A program made the translations under genes and the position numbers. Of a stretch of 64,000 nucleotides of DNA, positions 49,301 to 59,855 are shown piece by piece. This DNA is from Austropuccinia psidii (lineage: Eukaryota > Basidiomycota > Pucciniomycetes > Pucciniales > Sphaerophragmiaceae), in the NCBI GenBank assembly GCA_023105745.1, contig JALGQZ010000011.1, positions 26,803,975 to 26,867,974 of the forward strand, read 5' to 3'. The notes under the pieces were generated by a model. That model was not told the DNA's origin and made no database searches. It saw only the letters and a list, made by a program, of their open reading frames with translations. The first letter of the stretch is position 1. Every line of letters starts with the position of its first letter.

Positions 49301-50416
49301 GTGTAAGAGTCCATTCTCTATATGTCCTCCAAATATTTTTATTTTATTTTTGACCACTTGAAATTTATTATTGTGAAGTCTTTCTAAATCACCTTTTTCT
49401 TTCCATATCTGTGATAAAGATATTAAATTATACGGTAAATCAGGAACATAAAGAGCGTTCTTGAAAATGATTTTATTTTTGTCGGATTGTTTTATAACAT
49501 TTCCTCTGCCTCTTATAGGGATCTTGACACCCTCTTGCCCAATTTGAACGCCCCCAGTTGATTCCTTTAAATCGATGAAGTCACTTTCACTGGTGAACAT
49601 ATGGTCGTTTGCTCCCGAATCGAGGATTGTTTGTTTTTGTTTATTTGCCATTAAGGCACAATCGTTTTTGGGATTTATTGCAACAAATGCAATGGTTGGT
49701 TCCTCTTCTTCATTTTCAGCTATTCTTGCATGTATATTCTTATTGAACTGATTATTACTTTTGCTTCTACAATTTCTTGAAATATGACCTTTCTTTCCGC
49801 AATTGTAGCAACTTCTTGTTTCTCTGTCTGCTGGTAAGGCCACTTCTTCTTTTGATTCGGTTTTTACTTGGAATAAAGCACGGTCCTTTTCAACATTCAC
49901 AATGATATCCTCAATCGTGGGGTATTGGTTACCGTATGTGAGTATTCTTATTAGCGATTCATACTTATTTGGTAGGGTCCTAATCGCTAATCTGGTGACT
50001 AATGCATTATTAACATCGGTTCAAGTTAGTGACATTCGTCTAGTGGTAGTTCGAAGGTCTTCAATCCATTGGTCGAGGTCTCTAAATTTTAATTCCAGGA
50101 ACTTGTCCAATGCCACTCCTTGTGCTTGTACTCCGGAACCAACAAACTTATCTCTGAGCATTTTCCATAATTCCCTGCCGTCTCCTTTTTCTTCTGGTGC
50201 AGTTTTGTTTCCTACAAATGCAACGATGGATTCGTCTAAATGTCTCATGATGAGGCAGTAGGATTTTTCCTTTTTTTCTTCTGTTACGTCATTGTCGGTT
50301 CCATCAACAAATCGCCAACAACCTATGTGTCGTAGTTCTGCTTCTATTGCAGTAACCCACGTAACATAGTTTCCATCTTTTAGAACTATTTTTCGACTAC
50401 TTTCTGATTTATCCAT
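46093..50416 (-). pseudogene. gag-pol: Copia Gag-Pol, one nonsense and one frameshift
   Basis: The frame starts at ATG 50416 (MDKSESSRKIVLKDG, typical Copia Gag). A TGA at 50021-50023 stops it, and the same frame continues to 47549. Visible parts: zinc knuckle CYNCGKKGHISRNC, protease DSGANDH, integrase finger (HERFGH...CEAC) and D,D,E core (SIDLMGP, CDGGKEF, GIVERINR), and the RT start (RYKARCVARGF). Near 47550-47600 the frame shifts, and the rest (SLYGLKQA, RNase H ASSTEAEYRS, KHIEVHYN) is in the next frame to 46093. The RT active site reads AWVDEI where YVDD is usual (Glu codon 47374-47376). The last 95 or so codons lie in the LTR. Confidence 0.93.
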
Positions 50417-50465
50417 TTTTGATTTTTGGGGTGGTTTAGTACCTTAGACACTGGTACTGATAATG

Positions 50466-50876
50466 TGTCAAAGAAGTAGGTGTGATTGATTAAAGATTCT
50501 GGTGTGTTTCGATATTTTATTTAAAGCTTAAAACTGATTGATTACGATAAAATGATAAAAGGAAAAATTGATAATCTATATACAACGTGAGTCCAGTTGA
50601 CTCTTTATTTATACCCTTAGAGCTTTTTTACGATCTCTTATTCTTTTGTAGTTAATCAAATACTTTACATCTAATTCTTTGTGCTTATTGTTATAGACAG
50701 CAGGTGCTTTTCTTTTTATAGTTCTATTGTACTTTCTTTCTATACTAACTTCCCTACAGATCTTGTACCCAATAAGTTCGTCCAGTACTTTTATATCTCT
50801 ATCGATTAGCTTTTCATGCTTATCGATTAGTTCTTCTAATAGCTGAGTTTCACTTTTGATAATCGTTCCTCTAACA
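50466..50876 (-). repeat. 5' LTR of the Copia element, 411 bp
   Basis: Partner of 45950-46378, 18 bp shorter near 50680. The deletion lies between two TTTGTGCTT-type repeats seen in the longer copy. Confidence 0.93.
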
Positions 50877-50881
50877 CTCTG

Positions 50882-52285
50882 TAAGCAAGCAGAGTTTAGA
50901 GTTCTGCCATCCCTATTTTTTGTTTGGTAAGCCCTTCTTTTTTTTTGTAGAAGTAAAAATTAGTATAGATAATGAATTGAATAGAATTATTTAGGTCTAG
51001 TGATACAGCCTAAGTTCCTTGTTAGAAAAAACGCATTGTGATCAAAAATTGAATATAGTTGTTTCAGACAACTTGGAGCGTTAATTTAAATTTACTATCG
51101 GCAGTTGTATTTTGAATGAAACCTGGTGCAGTGACATATAAAAATTGTACTATTGAGCCTGCTTTGATGAGGAGGCTCAATTGAAGGCTTTTAGGCTGAT
51201 TTCTTTTAGCTAAAAGATATTTTAGTCCCATTGAGGTCAGTAGCCAAATGTAAAGGATTAGTAGTTTATTTTAGTGTCTTGGTGTTTTTGCTTCTATGAT
51301 GCCTTGTTTTGTATGTTGATTTATTTTTTCTTGGGTTTGGTATTTGTTGCATGTTCCTTTTTTTTTGGATTTTGATCTTATTCAAAGTTGCCAAAAGACT
51401 TTTTTTTGCAAGAATTTCGATTGCTGAGAGATGGAAAGTTAATTCTTCTCTTCTTCCTTTTAAGAGAAATAAAAATCAAAATAAGATCAATAAAATACTT
51501 AAAATAATAAATTAATAAAATAAAATGAAAGAAAAAAGTAAAGTGATAAAATAGTAAGAAATAAGATGAAGTAATAATGAATCCATATTATAGTCTTTAA
51601 TTGATTCTTTATGAGGTTTCTATAAGTATATTTAATCCTTTTTATTATATTCATAGGATTATCTATTAATTAAAATTGAGTATGAATTAAGTAGAGACTA
51701 ATTTTTTTCTTCCTTCCTTTTTAACCTATTAATTTATTATATTGTTATTATTATTATTTAAAAAAAAGTAGAAAAATAAGAAAGAATGCAAATAAATAAC
51801 TAAATAATTTTTCAATATCATTTAAGTTTTTCCTTTTTATCATCTACTGATACAAACTGAATTGAAACTGATTTTTTTTCTTTTGATTTATTTATTTTAT
51901 GCTTTTTTATTTTTAGAATGAATCATTGATTTTTTTATTATTTATTTATTTTGTTATTGTTTTTTTTTTCTTTTCAGAATTAGTGATGATGATTATTTAT
52001 TTATTTATATTTTTGTTTTCATTTTCAGAAAAAGAGAAATATAATCATAAAAATAATCTTCAACATCAAGTAAGTCTATATTTTATTTCTTCCTTCAAAT
52101 CTTAAATGAATTGAAGCTTTTTTTTTTATTCTTAGGTTGATTATCAAAGAAAAATTAAATAATAAGAAGAAATAAAATTAAATAAGAATAAAATAATAAA
52201 TAGAAGAAATAAATAATAATAATAATGAAAATAGGATGGATTTAAAAAAAAGAAATAGGGACTTAGCAGGTGGGATTTGGTTTGA
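50882..52285. other. AT-rich low-complexity part of E/F
   Basis: Continues the flank at 45944 once the Copia element is removed. It contains runs of TAAATAA-type simple sequence, a strong hairpin near 51150-51180 (TTGAGCC paired with GGCTCAA) and no supported gene. Confidence 0.6.
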
Positions 52286-52978
52286 TCAATTCCATTCCTT
52301 CAAACAAATATTTCCTTCACTAATTCTTTTTTTAATAAGTCTTCCTCCCCACAACATCTCTCTTTTGACAGTTTTAAACAGGTATTCTTTACAGAAAGTG
52401 TTCCAATATTCTGTATTCAATTCAATTGCACCACCCTTAAGACTGAGTATGGCTGGTATAAGTGTTTCTTCCCAATGACAATCCCATATCGCATTTTTTA
52501 CCATATAGCCTCTTGGGATCTTGCTGGTTGACCCTGTCTTAATTGTTAAGTACTGAAGGTTGAACCAATCTTGGCATTCCCAGGTCCCCCAAAATAGTGA
52601 TTTCCTGAGGTGTTCATCCATGGAGAATATTTCATTCCCGTAATTGTTTCCAAGGTTGCCTTCAATTCCATCCCAGGTCAGTAATTCCAAGAATTCATAT
52701 TTTGTAAGGTTGAATCCAGGTAATTCTTTCCATGGATGAGATATGAGAGTTTCTGATGGTGAGTTTTCCTTTTCAAAGATATCCTCAAACTCAATGTATG
52801 GAAGGACTATGGTGGGAATATCAGGACAGGGTTCTGGTTTTACTTTCAAGAACCAGTCAGGATTTTCATCTATTTCTTGTGGATTAATGTAATTGGCCCA
52901 GACTTCTTTTTCTTCTATCCAGCTGATATCTTTGTCCATTGACCAGGGATTTCCTTCAAGTAATGGCCATGACTCCAT
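52286..52978 (-). CDS. Accessory ORF 2 of E/F, unknown function
   Basis: Start ATG at 52978 (MESWPLLEGNPW), about 230 codons, ending in TGA. Rich in Trp, Glu and Asp, with no signal peptide or known motif that I recognise. It is clearly related to accessory ORF 1: both share LPYI.FED, LPG.NL, FL.LLT..GI..NL and EIF.M in order. It lies between protease and RT, where Ty3 elements normally have nothing. It could be a structural or regulatory protein of the giant element. Confidence 0.65.
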   Translation of the reverse strand: MESWPLLEGNPWSMDKDISWIEEKEVWANYINPQEIDENPDWFLKVKPEPCPDIPTIVLPYIEFEDIFEKENSPSETLISHPWKELPGFNLTKYEFLELLTWDGIEGNLGNNYGNEIFSMDEHLRKSLFWGTWECQDWFNLQYLTIKTGSTSKIPRGYMVKNAIWDCHWEETLIPAILSLKGGAIELNTEYWNTFCKEYLFKTVKREMLWGGRLIKKRISEGNICLKEWN

Positions 52979-53114
52979 TTTGTAGGATTTTGGTGGATTT
53001 TGGGATGTTAAGGTAAGATGAATTGAGAATAGTATCAAATTTATTTATCAAAAATAGTTTGAGGGTAGGTTGAATGTGTTTGGATGATAATTTTTGGGTA
53101 AGAATTTAGATATT

Positions 53115-53520
53115 CCTCTTTGATAAGGCAGGAGGTCACTGCCTAGTGATATTTGATTTTGGGTGAGTGAAATTGGTTATTTTGGTTGATGAGAAATTAT
53201 TTTCCTCTTTGATAAGGCAGGAGGTCACTGCCTTATGATTTTTGGGTTTTCAATATTGAGTGAGTATCCTTAAAGTGCCAAAGGGTTTTCTTTATTGATA
53301 TCCTTATATTCTGGTTTCCAAATTGAATATTCAGTGATGATTTAGTCTTTTTGTATGAATTCTTCCCATAGGATCCAAAAAGCTGGTGAATTAGCCATGG
53401 TGGAGGTGATTGATATATATTTTTTAATGTAAGTTTTTTTTTTAATCTTAATTTTTAATTTTTAAGGCATAATTTGTTGATGAATTTCTTCTTTGTTAAG
53501 GCAGGAAGTCACTGCCATCT
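53115..53520. repeat. Hairpin repeat HP2, three copies
   Basis: Copies near 53123-53148, 53212-53236 and 53499-53516. The middle copy is a perfect 9-bp stem (ATAAGGCAG at 53212-53220, CTGCCTTAT at 53228-53236) with a GAGGTCA loop. All lie in the gap between the two accessory ORFs. Confidence 0.75.
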
Positions 53521-53615
53521 GAGAGAAAAGTGAAATAAAAAAACCTAATGATACATTGTGATGGATGATACTGATACATTTTTTAAAGAAGAAATCTTGA
53601 TTTTGTTGATTTTAT

Positions 53616-54573
53616 TTAAAGTTGAACTCCCCCAAGTGGGAAAGGTGAGTGTCTGTTCAACAATCTGGCCAAAATAAGGTCTTTGAGGGCTTCCACAAAG
53701 TTATTTCTTTCCTCAATTTCTGGTTCTGCTGGAAATTCTGACCACCATAAGTCTTCATCAATGAATATATATCCATCTCCAACCCATTTCAATTTTCCAG
53801 TTTGGTATGTTGATCCATTCAATCCAAGGTACCACTGGGCCCAAATTTGATTGAAGTAAAGTCCTCTTCTTGGTACTGTGGCCATATCAAATATTTCATC
53901 CCAAAATTTGTTTTCAAGGTTACGTTTAATTCCCTCTTCAGTCAATAAATCTAAGAATTGGATATTGTTCAAGTTTGATCCTGGAAGGTGACATAAGTAT
54001 TTATCTTTACATGAAATTTCTTGAGCTTCATCCCCATAAAGGTCTTCAAAGGTGATGTATGGCAGGTAAATGTATTTGAATTCATTTTCTAAGATGGATT
54101 CTGTTTATTCATCTTCATTGGGAGGTTGCTGGATAAATTCAGGGTTTTCCAGTTGCCATTCATAAGGTTCTTCTTGGTTGTTCAATGGTCTGTACAAGAA
54201 GCTGATATGGTATGTGTCTTTTAAATTTTTGTCTCTTTCTTCCATAATTATGAGGTCGTTTTCAATGTCATTTATAATTTCTTCATCTGAGAGCTCATGA
54301 TGCTCACTAAATCTGACTTTCTTCTTTTTGGGTTTAGGTTTGAAAGGGTTTCCATGTATTTTCTCATTTCCATCCACCAAAATTTGGAATGTTTCTTTAT
54401 TATTGTTAATTGGCTTGTAACTTATGTTGGGTAATTCATCTTCAGAGGTTGAGTCTTCAAGTTTTCTTTTGAGATTGCTTGGCCATTTTTTATTTTGTAA
54501 GTCTTGGCCAAATTTGTCACTGTTTTGGAGATATGGATAAATCTTGGGTCTTCTGGGTCGAATTTATCATGGT
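53616..54573 (-). pseudogene. Accessory ORF 1 of E/F, one in-frame TAA
   Basis: The frame is open from about 54573 to a TAA at 54105-54107, then continues to 53616. The first half is charged (KPKPKKKKVRF, a possible nuclear localisation signal) and acidic. The second half is the paralogue of accessory ORF 2. It is linked to the protease frame by a frame change near 54580. No known family recognised. Confidence 0.6.
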
Positions 54574-55143
54574 ATTGTCTCTTTTTGCATTTTGAAACTT
54601 CATTCCTGGGGTATTTCTGACAAATTTTGCCATATTGCATAAATCCATTCCTCTAGGTGGACCAGTTTGCCATCCAAGTGCTTGAGGTTTGCATATTGGC
54701 ATGCATAATCTTCTTCCATCAGGTTCTTGATAGCTCAGTATTTCTCCTTGTTTATGAGAAAATTCCAGCCTAATGTTATTGTCTGCCAAGAAGGGTCTTC
54801 CAAGTACTGTATGGACAGATCCTTTTGCAATGAAAAATTGTATTTGAGTTTCTTCTCCTGAAGCCAAAATGATTGGAGTAAATTCTGAAAGTGCCACCAA
54901 TGAAGTAGTATGGCCTCCAATTCCTCTGAGGTTCATGTTAAGATTTCTTGTTGTGAGTGAGGCTTTTATTGCTATTTCCTCTGGTATGATGTTCGGTTCT
55001 GCACCAGTGTCCACTAATGCTTTGATAGGATATTCTTCCTTTCCAATGAAGATTTCCATAAGTCCCAAAGGACAGGCATAATGAATCTTGGGCTTTGGTA
55101 TTTCTTTGAATCCAAATGATAATAGTCTTTCTTGAAGATTCAT
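54517..55143 (-). pseudogene. pro: Retropepsin-like protease of E/F
   Basis: ATG at 55143 (MNLQERLLSFGF) directly follows an in-frame TAA (55144-55146), so the protein was probably part of a longer Gag-Pro frame. The active site is ALVDTGAEPNIIP and the flap-end motif VLGRPFLADNN follows, as in retropepsins. After about residue 150 the frame is doubtful because two other frames carry the downstream ORF. Confidence 0.85.
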
Positions 55144-55146
55144 TTA

Positions 55147-55467
55147 GTTGAGTGATTCAATTTTCTCCTTGTCTTTTTCTGATAATTCCTGTAATTTATG
55201 GACAAAATTTGGTGACATCCTCAAAATTTCTTCAATGGTGAGGTTGATCTTTTGTTGCATAATTTTCTTAATAATTTTGTCAATTTCCAATTTGGTTTCA
55301 ACTTGTTTCTTTGGAGGTTCTCTGAACTTCTTTTTTTCTTTGGGAATTTCATCATCTTCATTATTATTGGCAATATTTTCAATTTCCTCCTCAGGTTGGT
55401 CTGGTTTTGGAATATTTGAATTTTGGAATTTGGTGGGAATTATTACTCTTTCTTCCTCTTTTTCTTC
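55147..55467 (-). pseudogene. DUF4100-like segment between Gag and protease
   Basis: In the same frame as gag and protease, bounded by TAA codons at 55468-55470 and 55144-55146. It carries the block INLTIEEILRMSPNFVHKL, which resembles the LT..ELL..SP motif of DUF4100 segments that precede protease in basidiomycete Ty3-like elements. The family call is from memory of the motif. Confidence 0.6.
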
Positions 55468-55611
55468 TTAAATGTAAGTTCCTGAAATAGCTGTTTTCTT
55501 CTTTGGCTCTTGATTTTGGGATTGTATTTCCATTCTTTGCATGGTCTGCCTTAGTCCAATGTGTGATTCAAAAGGGTCATTGGCTGAGGAAATGGTAGGT
55601 GGTTTCCAATT

Positions 55612-57517
55612 TTACCACTCTTCAACATGAGCAATTGAGGTTCTTTTATCATCTGATTTCTTTTCAGTGGGCTTAACCTCCTCTTCTGGTTTTGGTCTGA
55701 CAGTAGGTTTTTCAATAAGTTTCTTGTTAAGCTCTGATTGTTCTTTTGCAAAAGCCCTGACTATGTTTTTGGCACTTTCATTTCCTTCCATAGGTACTCT
55801 CTGATAATTGGGGAAGAGGTATGATGCTCCTTGGGTTCTGACAATTATTCTGTCCAGATCTTCAGCAAGGTGAGTGCATCTAGTTGCTGTATGACCTTCT
55901 TCCTTGCAGTAAGCACACTTCAATGGTGGTCTTTGAGCCATTTGAGCTGGTATGTATGGTTGGTAACTGGATGAAAATGGTGGTAAAGGATTCCTTGGCC
56001 TATATGGCTGGTTATTTTGAGGGAATCTTTGCTCTTGATTGTTGTTCCAGTTCTTTCTTGGTGGATTCACTGCTTCTGAAAGGCTTTTAAGTTGATTTAA
56101 AACTTCTTTAACTGATTCTTTTCCCTCATTTCTTGGCTGAGGTTCTGGTTGTGGAGGATTTTTGATCTTTTGGGTGAGTTCTTGTACTTGTTTTAAAGCT
56201 TCATCCCAGCTTTCATCCTCAAATCTTGTTTTCTTTTCTGGAGGTTTTGGTTTAGAAAATTCCTTTTGTTGAATCAGTACCTTGGCCTCCAAGTCCTGTT
56301 CAATGTATAATTTCAAAATATCCAATCTCGGAATGATGTAACCTCCATCCAAGGCTTGAACCATAGCTCTGTCTTTAATCATTTCTTTGTAAATTGATTC
56401 TTGAACACTAGTGGAAAGGCTGGCCAATATTTCCTGGTTATGATTGATCTCACCTTGGATATATTGGTATCTTTTGAGGTAAGTGATGATTGCTTCATAT
56501 TCCCCAATGAATTTTCTGTATTGAGTCATGTTTCTTATTCCACCTTCTTGTTGAGTTTTTGTGAATAAATCAGTGATTGATGATAATCTGTATCTTCTTT
56601 CAGGTGAGACTGTTCCCCATCTTCTTTTCATATCCACTTTCAATTGATCCCAATCAGCTGTTTCATATCCTGGCATTCCTTCAATATGATAACTGATTTC
56701 TTCATCTTTTGTCCAAAATGCTATTTGTCTTGCAATGTCTCTTCCACTTGCTCCTTCAATTTCTGCAATATTTTCAACTTTCTTGATGAATCTTTCAATA
56801 TCCTTTCCATCAAACCACAAGTTATAGTCCTTAGCTCTTATTTTCACTATTGGAGTAGTGTTTCTTGGAATTTCTTGATGTAATGGAGTTGGCATTTGGG
56901 AAGAAATGTTGACTCTTCTTGGTAAGGTACTTTGTCTTTGTTCTGCATAAGGTGTTGATGTGGCCATGGGTCTAGGATAAGGTGAAGGTGATCCATGCTG
57001 CCTGAATGATCTTGGAAGGGTGGTTTGTTCTTCAAGTGAACTATTTTGTGGAGTATAACTTGATGATTTATTTTTGCCTTCCTTTTTAATTAGTGCTAGT
57101 AATTCTGCTTGTATTTCTAGCATCTTCTGCTGAAATCTCTCTGTTGAAGAAATTTCTTCCTGTCCTTCAACATTTTCTTCATTAAAGTTTTCTTCCTGGA
57201 TTTCTTCAATACTACCAGGTAATTTTGATGATGAAGGTTTATCGATTTTTGATTTATTTATTTCTACCTTTGATTTTGGTGTTGAGTTATTGATTTTATT
57301 TCTTTCAAGGAGATCAAGGAAGAATTTCTCCACAACCTTCAAGTCCCTTTTATTGGTTCTTGGTGTTGCAATTGGGAAATTGGAATATTTATTTGATTCC
57401 TCCCCTAGTTCTGTTTCTTGCTTTGGTGGAGAATAGTAATGGTCAGAGTGAGTTGATGATTCAGATTCTTGAGATGATGGTATTTTCTGATTTTGATTAT
57501 TTGAATCCAGTTTTTGT
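55612..57517 (-). pseudogene. gag: Gag of E/F
   Basis: The frame is open from about 57517, but no ATG is available until well inside, so the start is uncertain or spliced. Contains a capsid-like part (IRAKDYNLWFDGKDIERFIKK-type block, helix-rich) and a zinc knuckle CAYCKEEGHTATRC near 55880-55925. It ends at TAA 55612-55614, after which the same frame leads through the DUF4100-like part to the protease. Confidence 0.85.
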
Positions 57518-57602
57518 TATGAAAAATATTATTCTGGAAGTAGTTAAGAATTTTATAATTTATTGTAATTTAATTGATTTTTTATTGAAGTTGAGGTTGT
57601 CA

Positions 57603-57622
57603 GCCACTGTTGGGACACCAGA
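57603..57622 (-). other. Candidate primer binding site of E/F
   Basis: In sense, two bases after the 5' LTR, the sequence reads TGGTGTCCCAACAGTGGC. A TGG start at this position fits the CCA end of a tRNA. The tRNA is not identified. Confidence 0.65.
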
Positions 57623-59539
57623 TGTGGGAGCTCCTCTTGTGTGGGATTAAAATGAGGCAGTAACTGGAGGGGGAAATCACAGGTAACTAGTTTTGAATTG
57701 CTAATAACTCCTGTAACCAAGGGTGGCAAGGGTGTATTGCCTGCCCCTCCTAAAATACTGAACAAAATCTTCCTTGGAGCTCACAAACCAAAATAAAATT
57801 AGTAAGTGGCTTTACAACTGCAGAAGACAAAATTCAGCAGTCTCAGATCAGACTTATTCAATATATAATATGAAAAATAATGTCAGTAATTTTGGTTAAA
57901 TTCGAGATTTAATGAAATACTTGTCTGTTTAATTTTAATATTTTTTTTTGGTTAAATTGAGGTAAGTGGTTTCTTCTTGGTGATAAATCCTTGGTAAGAT
58001 GGGTTATTTAAGGCTTTCTGGAAAATTTGATGAGTTTGATAAAGGTAGTTTCGTTAAGTTCAAGTTATAATATAGTAAAATAATTTTTGAAAGGTTTGTT
58101 ATTTATTTATTTTTTTAAGAGGGTTTAATAATAAGATAAAATAGTATTTGTTAAATTTAAGAGGTAAGATTCTTTGATATTTAATATTTATTTTTTTAAA
58201 GGGGTAAGTGAATTTTAAATCTTGATAAATGGTGTTAATTTTACTAGGTGAAATATTTTAATAGAGTAGTAACCCTAATCTTGCACACTGGGTAATTTTT
58301 AGTTTTATTTTAATAATAATAAGATTCCACTGAGCTTAGCTACTGGGTCATCTTCAACACTATACTTCCACTGAGCTTAGCTACTGGGCAAGTAGATTTA
58401 CTATAATTACCTGGACTACCTCCCAGATGAGGGATGAATTATTCCTGTGCTTGCAATGTGCAGGGGATATAATGTGCATGGGATATAATTTTCATGGGGG
58501 GGATTTTGAAATTTGTGGGGAGAGAGCCCCTCTATTTATACCTTTTGGGAGCCCAGGGGGCCCTCCATGGGAGCTGTCTTTTTCCACTTTAATTCCTCTT
58601 GATTTCATCATGTGACTCCATTTTTGGTGAGGACCTTTCTTGCATGGGTCAGGTGATATAAGGTTTGGTGATAATTTTCTTCTGCACAGCCTCCATTTAT
58701 CACATGATTGTCTTTTGGTGAACTAATTATGATGTGATATTCTTGAATTTTCCTTGCATACATGAGGTGATTGAATTTTGGCTGGGGATTTTTGTTGTGC
58801 ACAGCCTCTTTCCTGTCACATGATATTCTGTTGGTGGATGCAGTATCTCATGATAAATTTGTATTTCCTTTGCATATGTCCTATTTTACGCTTGGTAGAA
58901 GTGGCTGTGTAATTTATGCAGGTGTAATGGTTGTTTTTCTTCTTTTTTAACTTTAAATGAAGTCAGGTGATAATTTCTTGCACTGGTGAATTTACTGTTA
59001 TGTATGCAAAATGGGATTTTTGAGTTTGAAACATGCTGTGCATAATCATGTGGTTGAGATTGAATTAAAATTGTGTACTGCATGTGGCCTGTTGTAACTA
59101 GCTTTGGTTTGCATGAGGTGATTAGTGGTGTAAATAAATATGATTCTGTTTTAAGGTTTCAAGTGGGGTTACTGTGGATAAAAGATAAGGTACTCCTGTG
59201 GCTGTGTTGTAAATGAGCTGCAGGAATTCCATTGGGCTGGGCTTTGAATCATGTGACTTTGAATGCAAGTTGGCTGTATAACTTATCTGTTGTAACTAGT
59301 TTACTATATGTAACTTGATTTTTTACATATGCAAAATGAAATTGAATAATTTATTTAAACACATACACTGCCCTTTAGTGCCTGTGCCATGGTTTTATGA
59401 GTTAAAACCAGCTTCTTGCTGTAAAGTTTGCCTTTTGGTGTAAAATTTGAGTGTAAGTCTGCTTGTAGGCTGGATTTACTGCTGTTTTGGGGTACTATGA
59501 GCTTGAGCCTTGTGAAAAAAGATGGTATGGAATACCACA
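57623..59539 (-). repeat. 5' LTR of E/F, 1917 bp
   Basis: Plus-strand ends TGTGGGAGCTCC and GGAATACCACA; partner of 14349-16259. Followed by GTGT, then LTR G resumes. Confidence 0.93.
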
Positions 59540-59855
59540 GTGTGAGATGTCAAATTTCATGCAAACTTTCATCACCTTTGGCTTGTAATTGAGTCACAGG
59601 GTCTGTGACTCAATTGAGGATGAGGTTTTGATACCAACCAGCACAGTTTTCACTGTTGCCAAGAGGGTAAAACTACCCTTAAATGGACATAATCTTGATA
59701 AAAACTATTTTAACTGGTCTCTACATCTCTTACACACATTTCGACGTGTTTTCAAGGCTCTAGACCATGTATTACGAAATTAATGGCTGATTTAAGGGTC
59801 TAAAATGGCGAAAATCAGCCATTTTTTGGCCTAAACAAGGGCTCAAGGATGCCAT
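59540..59855 (+). repeat. LTR G, fragment 2
   Basis: Continues fragment 1 (GTGAGATGTCAAATTTC matches the C LTR around 20168-20180) and ends in CCAT, the target site of solo LTR H. Confidence 0.88.

Larger units (their letters stand above)
45950..50876 (-). mobile_element. Ty1/Copia element
   Basis: LTRs 45950-46378 and 50466-50876 are near-identical except for an 18-bp deletion. The flanks are CTCTG at 45945-45949 and 50877-50881. Pol order is protease, integrase, RT, RNase H, which defines Copia. One TGA in gag and one frameshift in RT disrupt it. Confidence 0.96.
14349..59539 (-). mobile_element. Giant Ty3/Gypsy element E/F, about 19.9 kb without guests
   Basis: Both LTRs (14349-16259 and 57623-59539) begin TGTGG and end CCACA on the plus strand. 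The flanks are GTGT/GTGT, and the surrounding LTR G reads through once the element is removed. In sense order (falling coordinates): gag, DUF4100-like part, protease, accessory ORFs, long non-coding repeats, RT, RNase H, integrase. Element C interrupts the RT frame exactly at an AAGGT duplication, and a Copia element sits in the non-coding part. Treating the two ends as one element rests on same family, same orientation, complementary coding content and matching flanks. Confidence 0.85.
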
